A stretch of DNA of 64,000 nucleotides from Erwinia pyrifoliae DSM 12163 (GTDB taxonomy: Bacteria; Pseudomonadota; Gammaproteobacteria; Enterobacterales; Enterobacteriaceae): the NCBI RefSeq assembly GCF_000026985.1, contig NC_017390.1, forward strand, positions 467,228 to 531,227, in the 5' to 3' direction. This document shows, piece after piece, positions 1 to 7,765 of the stretch. Within the stretch, counting starts at the first letter, position 1. Every line of letters begins with the position of its first letter. The position numbers were made by a program, and so were the translations under genes. Below the pieces are notes generated by a model that had not been told where the DNA came from, ran no database searches, and worked only from the letters and a program-made list of their open reading frames with translations.

Positions 1-138
1 ATGTGTCAGATCAAGTCGCGACTAATACAATTAATCGTATAAAATTATAAGGTCGAGTTATATGTGCGATTCCGGCCTTCACATCGAACAATAAAAAACC
101 AACGACCCTGTGAATCATTCTGCTGAGCAGCCACCGTA

Positions 139-240
139 TTAAAGGTGTTCGCTCAGGCGGTCACCGCACTCAGTAATAAAACGACTCATTGTCAGCCGCC
201 AGTTATGGAGCGGCATACCTCATTTTCGATGCCGATTGTA
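139..240 (-). pseudogene. IS256-family transposase C-terminal remnant
   Basis: Reading the minus strand from about 216 to the stop at 139-141 gives a short peptide with an NWR...MSRF...GDRL pattern, which resembles the extreme C-terminus of IS256/IS285-type transposases (NW..A..QFAI.F.DRL). No full transposase precedes it in the window, so it is at best a truncated tail. It lies just beyond the end of the biosynthetic operon and may mark the edge of an acquired segment. The match is short and judged by eye. The remainder of 1-274 shows no gene. Confidence 0.35.
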
Positions 241-274
241 TTGCCATTATGCATGGTTGCTTCAGCCCCCGCGC

Positions 275-715
275 CTAAATTTTGATGCTATACCGTACAA
301 AATCATCCAGTACGGCCAGCTTGTCATACAACTTCCGTGCCGGGTTATCTGTTCTTGTGACCCAGTAAACCTTTGACCACGATTTTTCCCGCGACTCATC
401 ATAGATAGCCTCTATCAGCGCTGTTCCCACACCCATTCCGCGCATATCATCCGTAACAAAAAGATCTTCAAGATAGCAAATCGGCTGTGTTACCCACGTA
501 CCTTCATGCAGCACGCATAACGCGAAACCAACAATTTTGTAATCTATTTCTGCGATCCTGCATACAAGGCACGATTCTGATGACAGCGCCCTGTGCCATG
601 TCGATAAAGTAACGGATTCATCCAGGTCGCTTTCGTAAAAATTCAGATAACCCTTCCAGAGCTTTAACCATGCCTCATAGTCTTCAGCTTCCGCTTTTCG
701 AACTTTAACTAACAT
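275..715 (-). CDS. GNAT-family N-acetyltransferase
   Basis: A 146-residue protein of the GNAT superfamily, which moves an acetyl group from acetyl-CoA to an amine. Seen: an N-terminal start of the VRKAEAEDYEAWLKLW type, a central DLFVTDDMRGMGVGTALIEA segment that is the acetyl-CoA pyrophosphate-binding motif (R/Q-x-x-G-x-G/A), and a C-terminal W...N..A..LYDK motif. I chose the ATG at 715 because AAGGA lies 7 bases upstream of it; an in-frame ATG at 730 has no such site. It follows the last ligase gene of the operon by about 160 bases on the same strand, so it may be co-transcribed. A role in tailoring the product or in self-protection by N-acetylation is inference only. Confidence 0.85.
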   Translation of the reverse strand: MLVKVRKAEAEDYEAWLKLWKGYLNFYESDLDESVTLSTWHRALSSESCLVCRIAEIDYKIVGFALCVLHEGTWVTQPICYLEDLFVTDDMRGMGVGTALIEAIYDESREKSWSKVYWVTRTDNPARKLYDKLAVLDDFVRYSIKI

Positions 716-874
716 TTCATATTCCTTCATTTTTCAGGCAGATCGTGATGATAACAAGGAAAGCTTTCGCGTTTTAACCTTGTCCATACGTGCTATTTAC
801 CACGACATGCGTCATTAAAACACTAAATGCCCGATGGATAACCGCGGGCGTGTTAAAAGCATAAAAGTGCCAAC

Positions 875-2182
875 TTATGCAGGGAAGTCATTTACTAGCC
901 TGCTCAGGCCTCTTGGGTCATCATCACAGCTGGCCGAACGTTCTGCCTCCGTTGTGCTGGTAACTGTGATATTTTCAAACATATCAAGAACAAATTGCTG
1001 GCCTTCCCGGAAGGATGTTGTGCGCAGCATTCCCGCCACTGGGGCAATTGTTTCCAGATAAGTTAGGGCGGGGCACAGTTTTTTGTCAGGCGGTAGTTGA
1101 TGCCATTCATGGATGCAGGCAGATGAGCTAAAATCACCTGCATTATCTATACAGGCATAGCCTTCGGGCAGGTGGTGCCCCGGGAAGACAAACCAACCAT
1201 AATAGTCTTCATTTGCCGATGTTTTTGTTGCAAAATCTGGCATCCACCCTAATTGCGCGCTCAGGTGCACATGATGAAGGTTAACGCCCGTATGCAGTTC
1301 AAAAGCGCGCACCACGCTGGCACCACCCGCCCGATGCCCTATCTCCAGAAAAACCCAGCCAGAGGCATTTTGGAACACTTCCAGATGAAAACAGCCATGT
1401 TGGATGTCTACAGCAGCAACAACCTGACGTGAAAATGCCAGCAGTGTAGCGGGTAGTTCGCACTGTAAAGACCCAAGAGGCAGCCCTTTTGCAAAATCAA
1501 GGCAATTGCCAATATAGCGGCTGCTGACGCAAAGGGCGATTTCACCGGAGCGAACAAAGCCATCCACATGCCAGATATCGCCTTCGATGAATTCTTCAAT
1601 CTGGTAACGGGCAGTATTTTTTCGTAAGTCGATATCATCAATATGGGTATTATTATTATTGAGGGCCATCAGTAACGCGCGATGAGAAGAGTAGATTTGG
1701 ACATTCTCACTTGATGCTCCATCCAGCGGCTTGAGTACAAGTTTCGCTGAACTTATTGCTTCAAGGATTCTGGGGTTTTGTAGCGTGTCATTCAGAGAAT
1801 AGCATGTCGGCGTCGCCAGCCCCGATGACGCCACCGCCGCTTTCATCATCAGTTTATTCCTAGAAAGTTCGGCTTCGGCAATGGACGGCCCGGGAATACC
1901 AAAATGCGCCCGGATGCGGGCTGCAACATCAACCTGGTATTCCGATAAAGCAATAAAATTGCGTGGTGCCGGTGTCTTCAAACTCATTTTTTCAATCAGT
2001 ACATGAACCCCGTCTTGCTCTTGCCAAATCAATTTCTCACAGTTAAGTTCGGCGGGAATATCCGCGAGCGCAGCCTGAGTGCCAATATAAATGATAGTGT
2101 TATTGGTATGGTTTAGAATTTCATCGTAACGAACACAATAGAACGGTACTTTGTGCCATATAAAAAAGGTTTCATTCTGCAT
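875..2182 (-). CDS. ATP-grasp carboxylate-amine ligase (second of two)
   Basis: A 435-residue ATP-grasp enzyme, of the group that activates a carboxylate as acyl phosphate and joins it to an amine. Visible are the N-terminal pre-ATP-grasp region, a lid segment SRNKLMMKAAV, the ATP-contacting VLKPLDGASSENV, the IEEFIEGDIWHVDGF hinge and the metal-binding FLEIGHRAGGAS near residue 280-290. It is the most downstream biosynthetic gene of the minus-strand operon, with another ATP-grasp ligase immediately upstream. Two such ligases beside an AsnB homologue suggest that the product contains one or more amide or peptide bonds. The exact substrates cannot be read from sequence. The ribosome site before the ATG at 2182 is weak, so the start is less certain than the family. 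Confidence 0.85.
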   Translation of the reverse strand: MQNETFFIWHKVPFYCVRYDEILNHTNNTIIYIGTQAALADIPAELNCEKLIWQEQDGVHVLIEKMSLKTPAPRNFIALSEYQVDVAARIRAHFGIPGPSIAEAELSRNKLMMKAAVASSGLATPTCYSLNDTLQNPRILEAISSAKLVLKPLDGASSENVQIYSSHRALLMALNNNNTHIDDIDLRKNTARYQIEEFIEGDIWHVDGFVRSGEIALCVSSRYIGNCLDFAKGLPLGSLQCELPATLLAFSRQVVAAVDIQHGCFHLEVFQNASGWVFLEIGHRAGGASVVRAFELHTGVNLHHVHLSAQLGWMPDFATKTSANEDYYGWFVFPGHHLPEGYACIDNAGDFSSSACIHEWHQLPPDKKLCPALTYLETIAPVAGMLRTTSFREGQQFVLDMFENITVTSTTEAERSASCDDDPRGLSRLVNDFPA

Positions 2183-2247
2183 TTAATTTTGCACCAAATA
2201 TAGCTATTCAACACCAGACTATAAAAACAGCCTGATCCCATTTATTT

Positions 2248-3495
2248 TTAATGAACCTTGTAAAAGGCATGACCGTCCAGATAACGTAATGTTCCCCAGT
2301 CGCGTAATACCACTTCTTCTGTTTTATGTTTTAATAGCACCAGCATGGGGTAAGTTGTATCATCAATCGTATGATAAATTCGATCGCCAGGCTTCACATA
2401 TTCACGAATTTCCAACAGACTTTCCAGCTGGCTTATCTGTTTTTTATAAGGGTAAGCTTCAAGTATTCCTTCACAGGGACTGAGCATTGCCACAGATGAA
2501 AAATAATAATTCAGCGTATAAGGAATATCGTACAGCGCATGGAATTTCTCAGGGTCGGTGTAGGCCAACTGAGTCCAGTTAAGTTGTGATTGTCCAGTGG
2601 CAAGTTCGGCATAATAAGGCATATCGCCACCGGCGATGCGAGCGCCTATTTCTACCAGGCAAGGGCCATCATCACACATTTTTATTTCCATATGTCCTGG
2701 CCCGTACTGAATATTCATGGCATTAAGCACCTGTAATGCATAAGAAACCAGAGTCTCCTGAATTTCCCCATGGCGCGGCATAATATGTATGGAATCACCC
2801 ATATCAAGAAAGCCATTTACGCTGACTCGGGTGGTTCTCCAGATATCGGTTACCCGGTGTTTACCTTGACAGGACACGGTATTCACCACATATTCCGTGC
2901 CGCACAGATATTCCTGCGCCACCACTTCTTGGTTGATTTCTGAGAAGATATTTTTTTTCCCGATAATCGCCTGCAATGCGGCGTTAGACGCTTCCGGCGT
3001 GTCGCAAAAATGAACGCCTTCGCCGGCAGCGCTGCGCGCCGGTTTTACCACAATCCGCCCACCTGTCTTTTGGTGCCAGAGACGCAGCGCATCTCCATTT
3101 GCAGGAAGACATTGCCGCGTTGCAGGAAGCCCGACGCTGCGCAGGCGTTCTATCATGGTGTATTTGTGGCGTCGGGCGGCGCTGAGTGCGGTGCCATTTG
3201 ATGCAAGACCAAGATTCTCGCTTAAAATATCGGCCAGTTCCACGCCAATTTCCCCGCCGGCAATGATGGCCACCGGGTTAAGACTGGCCACTTTTTGTAG
3301 CGTGACCGCCAGGTCGCCTTGGTGAATAATATTTTCACAATAATCGTCAAGGCTGAAGGAGCCTTTATAAATGTCCGGGATTTCCGGGGTGCTCTGCACG
3401 CGCGCGCACCGGTATCCCTGACGAATAAATTCAGGTGCTAAACGTCGCGTGGGCGAATAGGCATCAACAATAATCACAATACCTTTATTTTCCAT
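2248..3495 (-). CDS. ATP-grasp L-amino acid ligase-like enzyme (first of two)
   Basis: An ATP-grasp ligase of the BacD/dipeptide-ligase type, about 415 residues. Seen: an N-terminal Rossmann-like start (IVIIVDAYSPTRRLAPEF), a lid region around HKYTMIERLRSVGLPATR, the VVKPARSAAGEGVHF ATP-binding loop, AQEYLCGTEYVVNT, and the metal-binding MEIKMCDDGPCLVEIGARIAGG. I prefer the ATG at 3495 because the fold begins there; an in-frame ATG at 3528 adds eleven residues and neither has a strong ribosome site. It sits between the solute-binding-like gene and the second ATP-grasp gene. By analogy with dapdiamide, bacilysin and similar pathways it probably condenses two amino-acid-like units; the substrates are unknown. 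Confidence 0.87.
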   Translation of the reverse strand: MENKGIVIIVDAYSPTRRLAPEFIRQGYRCARVQSTPEIPDIYKGSFSLDDYCENIIHQGDLAVTLQKVASLNPVAIIAGGEIGVELADILSENLGLASNGTALSAARRHKYTMIERLRSVGLPATRQCLPANGDALRLWHQKTGGRIVVKPARSAAGEGVHFCDTPEASNAALQAIIGKKNIFSEINQEVVAQEYLCGTEYVVNTVSCQGKHRVTDIWRTTRVSVNGFLDMGDSIHIMPRHGEIQETLVSYALQVLNAMNIQYGPGHMEIKMCDDGPCLVEIGARIAGGDMPYYAELATGQSQLNWTQLAYTDPEKFHALYDIPYTLNYYFSSVAMLSPCEGILEAYPYKKQISQLESLLEIREYVKPGDRIYHTIDDTTYPMLVLLKHKTEEVVLRDWGTLRYLDGHAFYKVH

Positions 3496-3555
3496 GTTAA
3501 TGGTCTCACTGTTAATTACGTTTGGCATAAGCGTGCGAATGATTAATCGCTGTAT

Positions 3556-4356
3556 TTATTTTATGCAGTAACTTTGCCAGCTAGTTGGCAGGTACATGCC
3601 CCTTTCATCAAAATAATCGGCCCAGTTATTGCTTTTCCGGTACATCACCCGCCAAACAATATCCACGGCGCGTTGCAGTAACTCACTATATCCGGGGGTT
3701 GATGAACATACCCAGGTTTCGGGGCGGGCGCGTTGCGTAAATTCCGTAATATCACAATCATCACAGCAGATCGCCGCGCCGAGCCACAACGCGCCTTCCT
3801 GATGCATACGTGCCAGAATAGAAAAATGCGCGCCCAGATAAAAAGTCACCCCGCCAGCGCCGTGGCCGCCTTTGCTGCTGGTGCCAATCTCCGGTATCGG
3901 GTACCCATGATGCGCCTGTAGCCATTTAAGTAATCTGTGGCTGTAAGCTGATCCATCGGCCCAGTAATAACGCATTGAGTCAGGGTACTGGCTGTCGGCA
4001 ACGGCTATCATTTCCTTAACCTGCTCTGCCTCCGTAGAGCAAAGCTGAAATACCGACTCACCCTCTCCCAGGTGCGCGGCGGTGGACGCGGGTAACAAGA
4101 GCGGTATTCCCGCCATCCTGTAGGCAGGAATGGCGGCCTGTGCGCAGTCGCTATTAAAATGACCGATAACCACATCACTTTTCTTGATGATTTCAGCAAG
4201 ATGAAGCTTAACCACTTGCGGATTGGCTTTATCGTCAAAAAAGTGAATTGAAAGCCCCTCCCTTTGCGGAGAGTCAGAAATAGCCTCGCGTATAAGATCC
4301 CCGTAGCAGGCCCGTGGCCCTGTTAGCGGGCCGGCAATACACACTCTTACTGGCAT
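3556..4356 (-). CDS. Periplasmic-binding-protein-fold protein without signal peptide
   Basis: About 266 residues resembling type I periplasmic binding proteins for branched-chain amino acids or amides (AmiC/LivJ class): PVRVCIAGPLTGPRACYGD at the N-terminus, FFDDKANPQVVKLHLAE, a VVIGHFNSD...IPAYRMAGIPLLLP stretch. The ATG at 4356 is fixed by AGGAGA five bases upstream, and the protein then begins directly with the first beta strand, so there is no export signal. A cytosolic member embedded in a biosynthetic operon without ABC transporter genes is odd. It could sense the product or an intermediate (as AmiC does), or bind a labile intermediate. It has no DNA-binding domain. Confidence 0.75.
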   Translation of the reverse strand: MPVRVCIAGPLTGPRACYGDLIREAISDSPQREGLSIHFFDDKANPQVVKLHLAEIIKKSDVVIGHFNSDCAQAAIPAYRMAGIPLLLPASTAAHLGEGESVFQLCSTEAEQVKEMIAVADSQYPDSMRYYWADGSAYSHRLLKWLQAHHGYPIPEIGTSSKGGHGAGGVTFYLGAHFSILARMHQEGALWLGAAICCDDCDITEFTQRARPETWVCSSTPGYSELLQRAVDIVWRVMYRKSNNWADYFDERGMYLPTSWQSYCIK

Positions 4357-4405
4357 TTTGTCTCCTGCCTGCAATCTTTGTTTGGTTTTGCCGCCGTTAA
4401 TCCCC

Positions 4406-5923
4406 TCAGGTAGCGGGTAACTTAACAGACTGGCTGTGCCTGAAAATATTCAGTGGATCCCATTGAGATTTTATTTTCTGTAGTCGCGGATAGTGATGCT
4501 TGAAATAGAGCTGCGCCCACGTCACTCCGGAGGTATTTAATTCCGGGTTGTTCAGATCGCTGTCAGGATAATTGATAAAGCAGCCATCCGTTATTTCGTT
4601 GCTCACCGGCACACCGCCAGTTTTTGCATAAGTGCTGTGATAGATTTGGCGGATCCAGCTAAGGTTTTTCTGGTCGTCTTGTTCATCAGCCCAGAGGCTC
4701 TGGTACAGGATTTTCATTATTGAGTCGCGATGCGATACGGCAGTTTCGTCCGCATTGACCTTATTCACGGCTCCACCGTAGGGCAATACCATTACCATCG
4801 CATTTTTATTACTGAAGCCGTCTGCCGACAGATGCTGGTACAGCGTTTCGGCCTGCTCCACCGGGAAATTTTGCCGCATGTATGCTGACTTGTACGCTCC
4901 GCGCAGCATAGGATCGGCCAGCGATGGGCTATTGGTTCCCAGTAGCCGTACCGATTTCAGCCAAGGCAATTTGCGGGGAGTCTCCATATGTGAAAGCCCC
5001 TGGAAGCCCGCTACACCGTCTATTCCTTCAAAAATATCACGATGATATTGGCCTAAAATAGCCGTCGCATTGCTCACTGAAGCATCCATCTGAGTCAATA
5101 GCGCGACAAAGCCCTGAGCCTGCTGATACATCACCAGATACCCGGCCAGAGAGGACTCCGGTCTGTCGGCGTGCTGGTGCGTTTCATACCACCTGCCGTA
5201 ATTACGCATCAGGCGTATAAAATCGTCTTTTCCTAATTTTTCCCACGGAATGACTTTCACACACAGATAAACTTCTGAGGGTGGGGTAGGTAATATTTGT
5301 ACAGGCTCATTACCCAGGGCCTGCGGAGAGCGGAACCAGAATTTGGTCACTATGCCCAGTTGCCCGCCGCCGCCGCCGGCGTGGGCCCACCACAAGTCGT
5401 GATTCGGACAATCCGGGTCGCGCCGCGCAATAATGGCGAGGGCTTTTCCGCTTTCATCCACCGTAATGATTTCAATGGCATGAAGGTGATCAACCGTCAA
5501 GCCGTAGCGGCGGGAAAGTAAGCCAAAACCCCCACCACAAATGTGCCCCCCCATGCCCACCCCGCTGGCTGGGCCACCGGGTAAAGTCACATTCCAGCGG
5601 CGGTAGAGCACCTCGTAGGTTCTTGACAGCGTGGCACCGGCCCCAACGGCAATTGCCTGCATGTCCGGGTCGAAAGCGATGTCATCCATATCGGATACAT
5701 CAATCAGGACCTCGACGCCAGCGTGACAGGTGAAATCCTGATAACAATTCCCCCCGGCTCGCACGCTGATACGCTGACCCTGCTGTACCGCCTCCTGAAT
5801 ACACTGCACAGCCTCCGGGGTATTGCCAGGTAAAAGGATTTTTGCCGGCGATGCGCGCCAGCGCTGATTCATACCGGTAATGTAGCTGAGGTATCGGCTG
5901 TCATGAGGTTCGATGATTGTCAC
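4406..5923 (-). CDS. FAD-linked oxidase, BBE (berberine-bridge) family, covalent-FAD residues lost
   Basis: A 505-residue flavoprotein of the FAD_binding_4/BBE family. The PCMH-type FAD domain runs to about residue 200 and the C-terminal BBE segment (YFKHHYPRLQKIKSQWDP, then NIFRHSQS) is intact. Family members usually anchor FAD to His in GGHCYEDF and to Cys in LPGGSCYSVGVGGH. Here the first motif reads GGNCYQDF (Asn at about 59) and the second LPGGPASGVGMGGH (Ala at about 119), so both anchor residues are replaced while the surrounding FAD pocket is kept. This predicts non-covalently bound FAD. The gene follows the MFS gene by 40 bases. It probably oxidises a late intermediate; no signal peptide is seen. 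Confidence 0.88.
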   Translation of the reverse strand: MTIIEPHDSRYLSYITGMNQRWRASPAKILLPGNTPEAVQCIQEAVQQGQRISVRAGGNCYQDFTCHAGVEVLIDVSDMDDIAFDPDMQAIAVGAGATLSRTYEVLYRRWNVTLPGGPASGVGMGGHICGGGFGLLSRRYGLTVDHLHAIEIITVDESGKALAIIARRDPDCPNHDLWWAHAGGGGGQLGIVTKFWFRSPQALGNEPVQILPTPPSEVYLCVKVIPWEKLGKDDFIRLMRNYGRWYETHQHADRPESSLAGYLVMYQQAQGFVALLTQMDASVSNATAILGQYHRDIFEGIDGVAGFQGLSHMETPRKLPWLKSVRLLGTNSPSLADPMLRGAYKSAYMRQNFPVEQAETLYQHLSADGFSNKNAMVMVLPYGGAVNKVNADETAVSHRDSIMKILYQSLWADEQDDQKNLSWIRQIYHSTYAKTGGVPVSNEITDGCFINYPDSDLNNPELNTSGVTWAQLYFKHHYPRLQKIKSQWDPLNIFRHSQSVKLPAT

Positions 5924-5963
5924 GTTACTTCCCTTGGTTCACTCTCAGACGCGGCTGACGCCA

Positions 5964-7151
5964 TTATTCCGCCGCCACTTCGGACCGTTCAGATATGAAC
6001 AGCGTATTGATCCCAAAAGCGATGACCACCACAGCGAAGGCCAGCCCTCCTACCGAGAAAAAAGCAATGTTAAATCCGAAGTTGTCGACCATTAACCCAG
6101 CCAGCGGGAAACCAATGGCATTTCCCGCTGTCAGCGCAGAGCCGTAAGTGCCCATTGCCAGGCCGCTCATCTCCGGCGCAGCATAGCGGCTGATGTCATT
6201 GGCCGTCGCTGAAAATACCGGTGAGCATAGCAAGGCTGCCGGGATAATTAATAAGCAGACGGCAAGCGCATTTTGCGAAAATCCAATCATTCCCGTTGAA
6301 ATGGCTAACAAGCCGCAAATTAACACCGTCGCCGGGGGCTTATTAAAACCGCCATACACCACTCCCCCGATCAAAGAGGCCACGCCACAAGCAATATAAA
6401 ACCAGGCTGCCCAAGTGATATGCCCGAAATGTTTTAGCGCAGCAAGGCCCAGCACTTCATAACTGGCAATAACAAAGGTTGCCATAATGGTTAATAATAA
6501 GGACGTGCTTAACCGGCTTTTAAAAAATGCGCCCCAGGCAATGCGTTGGTCGGGCGTATTGTTTGTCGCCTTACTGACAACCCTGGGATTGGCAATAAAA
6601 TAATAAATAATCAGCGCCATAATAATCGCCCCGCTAATGACGACTGCCGCCTGTGGCGACAGGCTGGCGCTAACCACCACGGCCAGTGGTGGGCCGCTCA
6701 TATAGGCTAATTCTGTCGTGATCGCATCAAGGGCAAAGGCGCTGTGCCGGTTTTCTGTCACTGATAATTCCGCAATAGCCATACGCCCAATGGTGAAGGC
6801 CGCAAAACAGAATACCCCACCGAAAAAAGCAGCAATGGCCAGAAGCGGAAGTGGCAGAAAGGCCGCTGAAGACCAGAACATCAGCTGAATAATTAAAATA
6901 AAGCGCAATAGCTTTCTTACGCCGTGTCGGCCCATGTAGCGCCCCTGCCAGGGTGAACCGACGGCTGCTCCCGCCATCCAGGCCGCATTGATGATGCCCG
7001 CCCAGGTAAATCCAGCATTCAGCCCTACGACAACCAGCAACGTTAAGGTTGCCGGGATAGCCACAATCGGTATTTTGGCAAAAAGCCCCAGCAGAATAAT
7101 ATTTCTTGCCTGGGCGTTTTTTAATAGTTCTGCGTATGTTCCCCATTTCAT
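5964..7151 (-). CDS. MFS transporter, likely product exporter
   Basis: A major facilitator superfamily permease of about 395 residues with roughly twelve hydrophobic segments, for example IPIVAIPATLTLLVVVGL and LLAIAAFFGGVFCFAAFTIG, and a loop-2-like GRYMGRHGVRKLL motif. I place the start at the ATG at 7151 because it overlaps the TGA stop of the preceding cupin gene (ATGA), implying translational coupling; a longer reading to 7187 overlaps that gene. It is the only transporter in the operon, so export of, or self-resistance to, the end product is the natural inference. The substrate is unknown. Confidence 0.88.
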   Translation of the reverse strand: MKWGTYAELLKNAQARNIILLGLFAKIPIVAIPATLTLLVVVGLNAGFTWAGIINAAWMAGAAVGSPWQGRYMGRHGVRKLLRFILIIQLMFWSSAAFLPLPLLAIAAFFGGVFCFAAFTIGRMAIAELSVTENRHSAFALDAITTELAYMSGPPLAVVVSASLSPQAAVVISGAIIMALIIYYFIANPRVVSKATNNTPDQRIAWGAFFKSRLSTSLLLTIMATFVIASYEVLGLAALKHFGHITWAAWFYIACGVASLIGGVVYGGFNKPPATVLICGLLAISTGMIGFSQNALAVCLLIIPAALLCSPVFSATANDISRYAAPEMSGLAMGTYGSALTAGNAIGFPLAGLMVDNFGFNIAFFSVGGLAFAVVVIAFGINTLFISERSEVAAE

Positions 7152-7729
7152 AAGGCGGATCCCAGAGTAATCAGAGAAGATAAGCATTCTAATTGCGGAT
7201 ATCTCAGTGCAATTTTGTCTCCGGTAGTGACCGGGGCATTCAGGGTTAAATAAAAGCGCAATCCAGAAAATGACGGTGCCGCACCGGCATCAAACCAATG
7301 TCGGGTCTGCCCGGGTATACATATAAAGTCCCCCGCAGTACATATTATGGCGTATACATAATTCTGAAGGTGCAAATAAAAGGCCGTCTGCCCGTGATGT
7401 ATATACCAGGCTTCATTCTCATCGTGCGTATGTTCCTGATAATAATTGGCCCGATCCTGAGCGGCAGCAGATAATGCAGCTGTATCGGCTGGATTAATTT
7501 TTACCTGTTGCGATTCAACAAAATAGTCCTTTATCTTGGGGTTGCGCCGTTTGATTTTTTCGGCCAACGCACCAGATTGAAACATCCCCTCGTTGAAAGC
7601 CGAATCGGGCTTGTCATGAAGAAAACTGACATTACAGGAGCGAAGCTCATCGGCTATCATTTTATTGTCTGCGGTGCGCAAATATATTTTTGCGCTATTT
7701 TCAGCACTCATCTTAAGCAAACAGGCCAT
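7148..7729 (-). CDS. Acireductone-dioxygenase-like cupin metalloenzyme
   Basis: About 193 residues matching the ARD/ARD' family of the cupin superfamily. The metal-binding motif HTHDENEAWYIHHG and the downstream IPGQTRHWFDAG correspond to the H-x-H...E...H ligands of methionine-salvage acireductone dioxygenase. The start at 7729 has AAGGA nine bases upstream. None of the other salvage genes (mtnA, mtnB, mtnC, mtnK) is present; the gene lies between asnB-like and MFS genes and is translationally coupled to the latter. I infer that the fold is used for an oxygen-dependent or isomerising step in the pathway rather than for methionine salvage. Confidence 0.8.
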   Translation of the reverse strand: MACLLKMSAENSAKIYLRTADNKMIADELRSCNVSFLHDKPDSAFNEGMFQSGALAEKIKRRNPKIKDYFVESQQVKINPADTAALSAAAQDRANYYQEHTHDENEAWYIHHGQTAFYLHLQNYVYAIICTAGDFICIPGQTRHWFDAGAAPSFSGLRFYLTLNAPVTTGDKIALRYPQLECLSSLITLGSAL

Positions 7730-7765
7730 ATACAATAATCCTTCGCAATCGAATTAGGGGCTAAA

